Shown here: in pieces, positions 5,950 to 11,638 of the stretch
Layout of the letters: every line of letters begins with the position of its first letter
How positions within the stretch are numbered: position 1 is the stretch's first letter
Origin: ASMP01 sp041484115
Lineage (GTDB): Archaea; Nanobdellota; Nanobdellia; Pacearchaeales; GW2011-AR1
NCBI GenBank assembly: GCA_041484115.1
Contig: JBGPHA010000010.1
Coordinates: 1-12,700, forward strand
Reading direction: 5' to 3'
DNA length: 12,700 nucleotides
Notes under the pieces: generated by a model
Seen by the model: only the letters and a program-made list of their open reading frames with translations
Told to the model about the DNA's origin: nothing
Databases searched by the model: none
Translations under genes and position numbers: made by a program

Positions 5950-6507
5950 ATGGCGAGTCAAAGTACATACAAGATACAGAACATTGTTGCAACGACTTCT
6001 CTTGAAAAACCTATTCCTCTGACAAAGCTGGCAAGAACACAACCAAACACAGAATATAATCCAGAAACTTTTCCAGGTCTTGTCTTAAGAGTCAAGGAAC
6101 CAAAGTCAGCTGTCCTAGTCTTCTCTTCAGGAAACCTTGTCTGCACAGGAACAAAATCAATCGCTCAGGTAAAGAAAGTTATCCAGGCAGTTATAAAACA
6201 ACTCAAAAAAATAAACGTGAATATAACGATAAAGCCAAAGATAACTGTCCAGAACATTGTTGCTTCAGGGACAATAAACCTGAAACTCAACCTCAATTTC
6301 CTTGCTATTGAAATGGAGAACACAGAATATGAACCAGAGCAGTTCCCAGGCTTAGTATACAAATTAATAGAGCCTAACGCCACTTTCTTGCTTTTCAGCA
6401 ATGGAAAGCTAGTATGCACGGGAACAAAAAATAAGCAGCAGCTTGAGTTTTCAATGGCCCAACTCCTGAAAAATGTAAAAGCTGTTTTAAAGAATTACGA
6501 GAAATAA
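5950..6507 (+). CDS. tbp: TATA-box binding protein
   Basis: Basal transcription factor that bends promoter DNA at TATA boxes and recruits TFB and RNA polymerase. Seen: two direct repeats of about 91 residues. The first has IQNIVATTSL, NTEYNPETFPGLVLRVKEP and VLVFSSGNLVCTGTK; the second has VQNIVASGTI, NTEYEPEQFPGLVYKLIEP and FLLFSNGKLVCTGTK. The four DNA-kinking phenylalanines expected of the family are present, in TFPGLV and VFSSG and in QFPGLV and LFSNG. At 185 aa it has the usual archaeal core length and ends without an acidic tail. It has no aspartate, and Lys/Arg outnumber Glu roughly two to one, so it should be basic. It has its own promoter region with three TATA octamers, and an unrelated small gene follows. 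Confidence 0.98.
   Translation: MASQSTYKIQNIVATTSLEKPIPLTKLARTQPNTEYNPETFPGLVLRVKEPKSAVLVFSSGNLVCTGTKSIAQVKKVIQAVIKQLKKINVNITIKPKITVQNIVASGTINLKLNLNFLAIEMENTEYEPEQFPGLVYKLIEPNATFLLFSNGKLVCTGTKNKQQLEFSMAQLLKNVKAVLKNYEK
5977..6429 (+). repeat. Internal direct repeat in tbp retained at DNA level
   Basis: The two halves of tbp share exact or near-exact DNA blocks at one constant offset of 273 nt (91 codons). cagaacattgttgc occurs at 5977 and 6250. aacacagaatat occurs at 6046 and 6319. tgcacaggaacaaaa at 6142 matches tgcacgggaacaaaa at 6415. This is the ancient TBP duplication, here unusually visible in the nucleotides. Confidence 0.75.
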
Positions 6508-6530
6508 ATTTAACATAGCCCTTCATAAGT

Positions 6531-6538
6531 TTTATAAA
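6531..6538 (+). promoter_or_regulatory. TATA box for the small hypothetical gene at 6560
   Basis: TTTATAAA is followed by 21 nt and then the ATG. The octamer and spacing are identical to those before aIF1A and aIF2-beta, so the mRNA should be leaderless. Confidence 0.65.
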
Positions 6539-6559
6539 TAGTCTATTTCTGAAGGCAAG

Positions 6560-6814
6560 ATGAAAAAAGTTATCTACTATGGTCCGGAAAAAGAAATTCG
6601 TTATAATTTAGAAACCTACGAAGAATTAAAAAGATTGGGGGCAGAAGATGTTTGCGATGGCAATGATGGCCGTGATGGGGTACATCACTTTAACGGAACA
6701 ACTTTATTCGAAGAACTTTTGGATGGTGGGCTTGTAAGAATTTCATTATTTGGGGATGAGAAAAGTATTGGTGAAGTAGAAAAATTAGTTTTATCTGTAA
6801 TAAAAAAGAGGTAA
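6560..6814 (+). CDS. Small hypothetical protein, 84 aa
   Basis: I do not recognise this protein. It is soluble and compact: a strand-like start (MKKVIYYGP), a charged helix (NLETYEELKRLG), a Gly/Asp-rich loop (CDGNDGRDGVHHFN), then LFEELLDGGLVRISLFG and a final helix (SIGEVEKLVLSVIKKR). The alternating beta-alpha pattern would suit a small alpha/beta fold. One cysteine and two adjacent histidines (HH) are present, too few to claim a metal site. The gene is supported by a TTTATAAA box exactly 21 nt before the ATG. It lies between TBP and the mcm-rpa operon, with independent promoters on both sides. Confidence 0.7.
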   Translation: MKKVIYYGPEKEIRYNLETYEELKRLGAEDVCDGNDGRDGVHHFNGTTLFEELLDGGLVRISLFGDEKSIGEVEKLVLSVIKKR

Positions 6815-6871
6815 TTTCACCCCTTCAGGATAATTCACAATTCTAAAAAACATCAACATTTTATAACAAAG

Positions 6872-6879
6872 TATAAAAA
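6872..6879 (+). promoter_or_regulatory. TATA box for the mcm-rpa operon
   Basis: TATAAAAA, preceded by purine-rich caaag, is centred about 34 bp before the mcm ATG. A leader of roughly 8 nt without a Shine-Dalgarno sequence is predicted. Confidence 0.55.
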
Positions 6880-6909
6880 TAAGTCCCATTAACTTTACAT
6901 ACCGATAAA

Positions 6910-8946
6910 ATGGAAGAGGCTCAGCTTTCAAAATCTAAAAACGAGGAATTGATGATTGAAGCTAAAGGCTTCTTTGATTTCTATAAGAAAGAACTTGGAA
7001 CATCTCTAAGGAAAGGAGAAAATGTTATTAAAACAGTTTTTCTTGATTTCATGAAGCTTCTTGAATATTCCACTAAGTTAGCAGAAGAAACTCTCGTAAA
7101 CCCTGAAGAAAATATAAGGGTTTTAGAGTTGGCAATTGAAGAAAAAGGGCTCATAGAAAATGTTCGAGTCAGGCTTTTAAATCTCCCAAAAAGCCAGGAG
7201 ATAAAAGTAAGAAACCTGCGTTCCAGGAACCTTAATGAGATGTTAGTTGTTGAAGGAATTATAAGGCAGGCTTCAGACGTAAGACCCCAGATAGTAAATG
7301 CAAAGTTCGAATGTCCTAGCTGCGGAACAGTTCTCTCTCTTCTTCAGATAGAGAAAAAATTCAGGGAGCCAACGAGATGCTCTTGTGGAAGAAGAGGCGG
7401 ATTCAAACTAATAAGCAAGGAGATGGTAGACACCCAAAGACTCGTTATCGAAGAAGCTCCTGAATCATTAACAGGTGGAGAACAGCCAAAGAGGATAAAC
7501 ATTTTTCTCAAAGAAGATTTGGTGGAACCTTATATGGAAGAAAAAACAACTCCTGGAAGCAGGGTAAAGGTCTTTGGGATTCTTAAAGAAGTTCCTGTTC
7601 CATTGCAGTCAGGAGGACTTTCTACGAGATTCGAACTTGCGTTGGAAGCCAATAACATAATTCCTATGGAAGAAACTTTCGAAGAGCTGGATATCAATGA
7701 AGAAGACGAGAGGCAGATTCTCGAGCTTTCCCAAGATCCTAAAGTATTTGAGAAATTGACAAAAAGCATAATTCCGAGTGTTTGGGGTTATGACGAGATA
7801 AAACGTTGTCTAATTCTTCAGTTGTTCGGAGGAGTTGAAAAGACTCATGCAGATGGACAGAGAAGCAGAGGAGACATTCACATTCTTCTCATAGGAGACC
7901 CAGGAGTCGCTAAATCTGCCACCCTTGTCTTTATGGCAAAAATTTCTCCAAAGGGAAGGTATGTGGTAGGAAAATCTGCCACAGGTGCTGGTCTCACAGC
8001 GACAGTTGTCCGTGATGAATACCTTCGTGGCTGGAGTCTTGAAGCAGGCTCAATGGTTCTTGCAAATAGAGGACTTCTCTGTATAGATGAACTAGAAAAA
8101 ATGGATCCTGGAGACAGAAGCGCAATGCATGAGGCTATGGAACAGCAGACAGTAACAATTTCAAAGGCAAATGTGCATGCAACTCTGAGAGCAGAAACCT
8201 CTGTCTTGGCTGCAGCGAATCCAAAATTCGGACGCTTTGATCCATTTCAGTCAATAGCACAACAGATAGATCTTCCTCCGACTTTAATAAATAGGTTTGA
8301 CGTCATCTTCCCTTTGAGAGATCTTCCGAACAGGGAAAAAGACGAGCTGATTGCAACCCATGTCCTTCACGAGCACCGAAAGATGGGAGAAGAAATGTTA
8401 ATCTCAAAAGACCTTCTCAGAAAATATGTGGCTTATGCAAAACAGAGGGTAAAGCCTTTTCTCGGCGATGAGGCTATGGATGAACTAAAAAAATTTTACG
8501 TTGAACTAAGGAATACTCCTGTCTCTGGAGAAAATGCTGTCAGGCCTATACCAATTTCAGCAAGGCAACTGCAGGCTTTGATAAGAATGTCAGAAGCTTC
8601 TGCAAAAATGCGTCTTAGTGAAACCGTTGATCCAGGGGATGCAAAAAGAGCAATAGAGATAATGAAATATTATCTTATGCAGGTTGGCTATGACTATGAA
8701 TCAAAAACTTTTGACATAGACAGGGGAACAGGAGGAATGCCTGCCTCACAGAGAAATAAAGTTTTCATAGTTAGAGACGTGATAACACAACTGGAAAGCA
8801 GGCTTGGAAAAATGATTCCTATAGAAGAGATTGAAAAAGAGTTAGAAGGAAAACTCACGAAAGATGAAATAGAAGAAGCAATAACTAAATTAGATGTAAG
8901 TGGTATCATATTCAGACCTAGAAGAGGTTATGTCGGAAGAACCTAA
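6910..8946 (+). CDS. mcm: Minichromosome maintenance (MCM) replicative helicase
   Basis: Hexameric 3'-5' helicase that unwinds DNA at the replication fork. Seen in order: an N-terminal helical and OB region; a zinc motif from Cys135, Cys138, Cys157 and Cys159 (CPSC...CSC); the MCM Walker A GDPGVAKS at 329-336; Walker B LLCIDELEKM around 389-398; sensor 1 in LAAANPKFGRFD; the arginine-finger region as NRFD at 461-464; and a C-terminal winged-helix segment (about 605-678). The family's usual arginine-finger motif is SRFD; here Ser is Asn but the Arg is kept. Length 678 aa is normal, with no intein or insertion. The rpa gene begins 6 nt after its stop, so helicase and single-strand-binding protein are probably co-transcribed. 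Confidence 0.98.
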   Translation: MEEAQLSKSKNEELMIEAKGFFDFYKKELGTSLRKGENVIKTVFLDFMKLLEYSTKLAEETLVNPEENIRVLELAIEEKGLIENVRVRLLNLPKSQEIKVRNLRSRNLNEMLVVEGIIRQASDVRPQIVNAKFECPSCGTVLSLLQIEKKFREPTRCSCGRRGGFKLISKEMVDTQRLVIEEAPESLTGGEQPKRINIFLKEDLVEPYMEEKTTPGSRVKVFGILKEVPVPLQSGGLSTRFELALEANNIIPMEETFEELDINEEDERQILELSQDPKVFEKLTKSIIPSVWGYDEIKRCLILQLFGGVEKTHADGQRSRGDIHILLIGDPGVAKSATLVFMAKISPKGRYVVGKSATGAGLTATVVRDEYLRGWSLEAGSMVLANRGLLCIDELEKMDPGDRSAMHEAMEQQTVTISKANVHATLRAETSVLAAANPKFGRFDPFQSIAQQIDLPPTLINRFDVIFPLRDLPNREKDELIATHVLHEHRKMGEEMLISKDLLRKYVAYAKQRVKPFLGDEAMDELKKFYVELRNTPVSGENAVRPIPISARQLQALIRMSEASAKMRLSETVDPGDAKRAIEIMKYYLMQVGYDYESKTFDIDRGTGGMPASQRNKVFIVRDVITQLESRLGKMIPIEEIEKELEGKLTKDEIEEAITKLDVSGIIFRPRRGYVGRT

Positions 8947-8952
8947 AATAAA

Positions 8953-9591
8953 ATGGCAGAACAAAAATTCAAGAGAAATACTGCATATAAATTCAGGATA
9001 GGAGATATTCTAATAGGAAAGCCGGTGACAAGTTCCGCAGCAGAAGGAGAAAGATTTGCTTTTCTTGAACTTGGAGACAAAAAAATAATAAGAGTGAATA
9101 TTATAGGAAATATAGTTGAAAAATATGAGAGCCTTGGAGAAACAAAATACATTTCATTCACCGTTGACGATGGCTCTGGTCAGATAAGACTGAAAGCTTT
9201 CGGAGATAACACAGAAAAATTCAAGAATTTTTACCAGGGGCAGACCGTCGTAGTAGTGGGGGTTCTCAGACACTGGAACCAGGAACTTTACATTTCTCCA
9301 GAAGTCATCAGGGAAATGAATACAAAATATCTTTTGATAAGAAAACTGGAAACTGAAAAGGAAAAGGCAGTTTCCCAGACATCAATTGGAAAAGAGCAGA
9401 TAATAGCAATAAAGGACAGAATTTTTGATATGATAAAGGGTGCAGAAGAAGAAGGTGGGATAGAAACTGAAAAATTAATAATGAAACTTCAGGAATTTTC
9501 TCCTGCAATAATTAACAAGGAAATTCAGAAACTCTTAGAAGAAGGAATCATATTCGAGCCGCGCCCTGGAAAAATAAGATATCTAGGATGA
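8953..9591 (+). CDS. Replication protein A subunit (RPA32-like, OB-fold plus winged helix)
   Basis: Probable single-stranded-DNA-binding protein for replication and repair. Seen: an OB-fold at about 40-130, including YISFTVDDGSGQIRLKAFGD, VVVVGVLRHWNQELYISPE and the expected aromatic residues. A charged linker follows (LETEKEKAVSQTS), then a C-terminal winged-helix-like region at about 145-212 (IKDRIFDMIKG, ETEKLIMKLQEFSPAIINKE, LEEGIIFEPRPGKIRYLG). This order resembles the RPA32 subunit. Length is 212 aa. It follows mcm by 6 nt with no TATA or Shine-Dalgarno between, which supports an operon. Its TGA stop directly abuts the stop of the convergent membrane-protein gene. No zinc finger is seen, so it is not the large archaeal RPA form. 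A partner subunit, if any, is outside this window. Confidence 0.88.
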   Translation: MAEQKFKRNTAYKFRIGDILIGKPVTSSAAEGERFAFLELGDKKIIRVNIIGNIVEKYESLGETKYISFTVDDGSGQIRLKAFGDNTEKFKNFYQGQTVVVVGVLRHWNQELYISPEVIREMNTKYLLIRKLETEKEKAVSQTSIGKEQIIAIKDRIFDMIKGAEEEGGIETEKLIMKLQEFSPAIINKEIQKLLEEGIIFEPRPGKIRYLG

Positions 9592-10173
9592 TTATCTCTT
9601 TCTCTTTCTTTTCCCAAACCTCTTACTGAAGAAATAAGCAAGCCATATTATCAAAATTAAACCTGCCAATGATATGAGAAATCTTATCCAGTTTTCAGTA
9701 TAAGGCCAGTAAGCGCCGCTTCCATAAATTAAAGTTCCAATTCCTCCGCCCATTAATCCTGCTCCTACTGCTTCTAATCCAAATATGAAAGCACCCAAGG
9801 CAATTATTGCAACTCCAAGAGGCAGCGCAATGAAAAATACGTTTCTTGAACGGATTTTCATGGCCGAATCAAATTCTTTCTGGCAATAATTGCATTCCTT
9901 CAAGCTTATTGAGCAGCCTTTGTTATCATAATTAAAAACTGGAATTCCTGAATTTGAAATGCATGAATCATAAGCATCTTGCAATGGCCTTGAAAAAGTG
10001 CAGTTTTGATCTGAAACTCCAGGATAAATCTTAGCGGGATATGCTCCAAATTCCGATGCCGTACAAAAATTATTATATTCTGGCTTTGGAAAAATAGTAC
10101 TAATTCCATAAAAGGTCACGAAAATAGTCAGAATAATTATCGCAATTCCAAGGACTATCTCTTTTATTTTCAT
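9592..10173 (-). CDS. Membrane protein with four TM segments and a six-cysteine extracellular loop
   Basis: 193 aa, family not recognised. Hydrophobic segments lie at about residues 6-27, 111-132, 134-152 and 163-183. The positive-inside rule favours a cytoplasmic N-terminus. It also favours an external loop (28-110) holding Cys37, Cys58, Cys71, Cys87, Cys94 and Cys97, and a cytoplasmic basic tail (KRFGKRKRKR). Six cysteines in an exposed loop could form up to three disulphides; the CNYC pair (94-97) could instead bind metal. The second and third segments are Gly-rich (AVGAGLMGGGIGTLIYGSG), typical of tightly packed helices. It diverges from aIF2-beta through a shared TATA box and converges on rpa with no base between the stop codons. 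The ATG at 10173 is supported by the TATA spacing of 21 bp. Confidence 0.8.
   Translation of the reverse strand: MKIKEIVLGIAIIILTIFVTFYGISTIFPKPEYNNFCTASEFGAYPAKIYPGVSDQNCTFSRPLQDAYDSCISNSGIPVFNYDNKGCSISLKECNYCQKEFDSAMKIRSRNVFFIALPLGVAIIALGAFIFGLEAVGAGLMGGGIGTLIYGSGAYWPYTENWIRFLISLAGLILIIWLAYFFSKRFGKRKRKR
9595..9615 (+). terminator. Pyrimidine/T-rich terminator candidate for mcm-rpa
   Basis: A run made only of T and C starts 3 nt after the rpa stop codon, with T blocks of up to four. On the other strand the same bases encode the Lys/Arg tail of the membrane protein (KRKRKR). It is a plausible U-rich archaeal termination site. Confidence 0.4.
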
Positions 10174-10194
10174 TTTTGTATAAAAATTAAAAGA

Positions 10195-10202
10195 TTTATA
10201 AA
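10195..10202. promoter_or_regulatory. Palindromic TATA box shared by the membrane-protein and aIF2-beta genes
   Basis: TTTATAAA is a perfect palindrome centred at 10198.5, exactly midway between the divergent ATGs at 10173 and 10224, with 21 nt on each side. The BRE-like flanks are purine-rich in both directions (ttaaaaga on plus, GGAAAGAG on minus). Both transcripts should be leaderless. Confidence 0.75.
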
Positions 10203-10223
10203 CTCTTTCCTTGAAATTATATT

Positions 10224-10634
10224 ATGGAAACTTACGAAAAATTGCTAGAAGAAGCTTACGGAAAAATAAAAAAATCAGAAGGAAAAGGAGAAAGATTTGA
10301 AATTCCAAAAGTCGAAGGACATTTTGAAGGAAAGAAAACAATAATAACAAATTTTTCTCAGATTGCGTCAATTTTCAGGAGAGGTCAAGACCATCTACAA
10401 AAATTTCTGCTAAAAGAACTGGCAGCTTCTGGTCAGAGGGAGGGGGACCGTTTGATTTTAAATATAAAAGTTCCAAGCTCAAGAATAAATCAGAAGATAG
10501 AGGAATATGCCCATGAATTTGTGATATGCAGAGAATGCAAAAAGCCAGATACAGAACTTATCAGAGAGGATAGAATAACTTTCATACACTGTTTAGCGTG
10601 CGGGGCAAAACATTCGGTTAGAAGTAAAATCTAA
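10224..10634 (+). CDS. Translation initiation factor aIF2, beta subunit
   Basis: Subunit of the heterotrimeric aIF2 that delivers initiator Met-tRNA to the small ribosomal subunit. Seen: an N-terminal helix (METYEKLLEEAYGKIKK) of the kind that binds the gamma subunit; a central alpha-beta domain with ITNFSQIASIFRRGQDHLQK and FLLKELAASGQREGDRLIL; and a C-terminal zinc ribbon from Cys102, Cys105, Cys123 and Cys126 (VICRECKKPDTELI, FIHCLACGAKHSVR). Length 136 aa matches archaeal beta subunits, which lack the eukaryotic lysine-rich extension. Its promoter is the palindromic TATA box shared with the divergent membrane-protein gene, and the mRNA should be leaderless. Genes downstream (DUF424, aIF1A, KH) are also translation-related. 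Confidence 0.97.
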   Translation: METYEKLLEEAYGKIKKSEGKGERFEIPKVEGHFEGKKTIITNFSQIASIFRRGQDHLQKFLLKELAASGQREGDRLILNIKVPSSRINQKIEEYAHEFVICRECKKPDTELIREDRITFIHCLACGAKHSVRSKI

Positions 10635-10663
10635 ATTAATATCAAAATTCTCAAATAACAATC

Positions 10664-10671
10664 TTTAAAAA
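10664..10671 (+). promoter_or_regulatory. TATA box for the mini zinc-ribbon-like gene
   Basis: TTTAAAAA, centred about 36 bp before the ATG at 10704, places the transcription start near 10693. This leaves an approximately 11-nt leader that just contains the Shine-Dalgarno sequence. Confidence 0.5.
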
Positions 10672-10692
10672 TCAAAATTTCCTAAAAGATTC

Positions 10693-10698
10693 AGGAGG
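10693..10698 (+). promoter_or_regulatory. Strong Shine-Dalgarno sequence (AGGAGG)
   Basis: AGGAGG lies 5 nt before the ATG at 10704. It is the only consensus Shine-Dalgarno sequence next to a start codon that I see in the window. It fixes this start and sets the gene apart from its leaderless neighbours. Confidence 0.75.
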
Positions 10699-10703
10699 AA
10701 AAA

Positions 10704-10892
10704 ATGGTACAAGGATATTGTGTTAAAGAAAAAGTAAAAAGGGAAATGAAAAATCCCCAGATAAAGCAGACCTCTAGAGGCGGTTACATGGGTCAGGGAA
10801 TCTGTTCTGTATGCGGAACAAAGATGAGTGCTATGATGTCTAAAGACGATGCAGAAAAGGCCATAAAGCAAGGGGCCAAAAAAGCTTTTTAA
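10704..10892 (+). CDS. Small zinc-ribbon-like protein (DUF5679-like), 62 aa
   Basis: It resembles the short archaeal DUF5679-type ribbon: YCVKEKVKREMKNPQ near the N-terminus and GQGICSVCGTKMS at about 30-42. The expected first knuckle CxxC is incomplete: Cys6 is followed by Glu at the place of the second Cys (CVKEK), leaving only Cys6, Cys34 and Cys37. Zinc may be held by three cysteines plus another ligand, or not at all. The C-terminus is a short Lys/Ala-rich helix (SKDDAEKAIKQGAKKAF). The protein is very basic, so RNA, DNA or ribosome contact is plausible but unproven. It has the only strong Shine-Dalgarno sequence seen in the window, which hints at high or differently controlled translation. 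The family name is from memory of the motif. Confidence 0.75.
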   Translation: MVQGYCVKEKVKREMKNPQIKQTSRGGYMGQGICSVCGTKMSAMMSKDDAEKAIKQGAKKAF

Positions 10893-10950
10893 TTTTGTTT
10901 CAAGGAAATCATCAAGCTGTAAATAGATTTTTAATTCTATCACTGATATA

Positions 10951-10958
10951 TTTAAATA
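10951..10958 (+). promoter_or_regulatory. TATA box for the DUF424 gene
   Basis: TTTAAATA is centred about 32 bp before the ATG at 10987, giving a leader of about 6 nt. The 94-bp gap around it holds no other feature that I can support. Confidence 0.55.
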
Positions 10959-10986
10959 AGCAACCGAATGGGTTCATTAGTTAAAA

Positions 10987-11283
10987 ATGTTCATAAAGAT
11001 AATAAAATCATACAGAGATGTAGTTGCCGTCTGTGATACTTCTATTCTTGGAAAAAGGTTCGAACAAGGAAATTTCCAGCTCGATATCAAAGAGTCTTTC
11101 TATAAAGGTGAAGAAGTTTCTGAAGAAAAAGCTATAGAGATAATGAAGTCCATGGCTGCAGAAGATTCTACATTCAACATAGCAGGAGAAAAATCTGTAA
11201 ATGCTGCAATAAAAGCGGGAATAATCTCTAAAGAAAGTGTGGAGAAAATTCAAGGGATTCCATTCGCATTAGTTCTTTTGTAA
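10987..11283 (+). CDS. DUF424 family protein
   Basis: 98 aa, close to the usual length of this small, archaea-specific family. Seen: an N-terminal strand pair (MFIKIIKSYRDVVAVCDTSI), then LGKRFEQGNFQLDIKESFYKG, which is the family's best-conserved block. A helix with EEKAIEIMKSMAAEDSTFNI follows, then GEKSVNAAIKAGIISKESVE and a hydrophobic end (GIPFALVLL). The molecular role is not established; structures in the family suggest an RNA-binding-like fold and its genes often lie near translation genes. Here it sits directly before the aIF1A-KH operon and after aIF2-beta, which supports a translation link by context only. The aIF1A TATA box starts 2 nt after its stop codon, so the two are separately transcribed. 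Confidence 0.88.
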   Translation: MFIKIIKSYRDVVAVCDTSILGKRFEQGNFQLDIKESFYKGEEVSEEKAIEIMKSMAAEDSTFNIAGEKSVNAAIKAGIISKESVEKIQGIPFALVLL

Positions 11284-11285
11284 GA

Positions 11286-11293
11286 TTTATAAA
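11286..11293 (+). promoter_or_regulatory. TATA box for the aIF1A-KH operon
   Basis: TTTATAAA is followed by 21 nt and then the aIF1A ATG, predicting leaderless mRNA. It lies 2 nt beyond the DUF424 stop codon. Confidence 0.7.
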
Positions 11294-11314
11294 CAAACTC
11301 TTTTTAAAATAAAC

Positions 11315-11632
11315 ATGAGAGAAAACCAAAATCAGGAAGAAGAAGTTGTTACAAGGGTAAAGCTTCCAAGAGGAGAAGAGGTTATAGGAATTATAGAGCA
11401 GAGACTTGGAGGAAATAAAATGCTGGTAAATTGTCTTGACGGAAAAACGAGAAACTGCCGTGTGCCTGGAAGACTGAAAAGGGCTTTATGGCTTCGTCCC
11501 GGAGATATCGTGATAATTGAGCCGTGGGAACTTGACAAGGACAAAGGAGATGTTATATTCAAATATAGGCCTAACCAGGTTGAATGGCTAAAAAGTAAAG
11601 GCTATCTAAAAAAAGATACTCTTGAATTCTAA
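11315..11632 (+). CDS. Translation initiation factor aIF1A
   Basis: Small-subunit A-site factor that helps recruit aIF2-Met-tRNA and scan or select the start codon. Seen: a polar, charged N-terminal tail (MRENQNQEEEVVTRVKLP), then an S1-like OB-fold with EEVIGIIEQRLGGNKMLVNC, DGKTRNCRVPGRLKRALWLR and PGDIVIIEPWELDKDKGDVI. The C-terminal YRPNQVEWLKSKGYL is the usual end of archaeal aIF1A. Length 105 aa is normal. It is the first gene of a two-gene operon: the KH protein starts 6 nt after its stop. In a leaderless mRNA, start selection depends heavily on factors such as this one. Confidence 0.97.
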   Translation: MRENQNQEEEVVTRVKLPRGEEVIGIIEQRLGGNKMLVNCLDGKTRNCRVPGRLKRALWLRPGDIVIIEPWELDKDKGDVIFKYRPNQVEWLKSKGYLKKDTLEF

Positions 11633-11638
11633 GCTGAA

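Noticed and set aside
5958..6419. Two minus-strand open frames antisense to the two TBP repeats
   Set aside because: Their peptides resemble each other only because the TBP repeats do (KTRPGKVSGLYSVFG versus YTKPGNCSGSYSVFS). They are shadows of a repeated gene, not a gene pair.
6910..8946. Possible intein in MCM
   Set aside because: The Walker A, Walker B and arginine-finger regions are contiguous at normal spacing, and the protein has ordinary length.
10877..10888. Palindrome aaaaagcttttt at the end of the small zinc-ribbon-like gene as a terminator hairpin
   Set aside because: A perfect palindrome with no loop cannot form a useful hairpin, and the bases are explained by the codons for KKAF; the T-run alone may still assist termination.
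10665..10943. Minus-strand open frame of 92 codons over the small zinc-ribbon-like gene
   Set aside because: The plus-strand gene has a TATA box, a strong Shine-Dalgarno sequence and a recognisable CxxC motif; the antisense frame has none of these.
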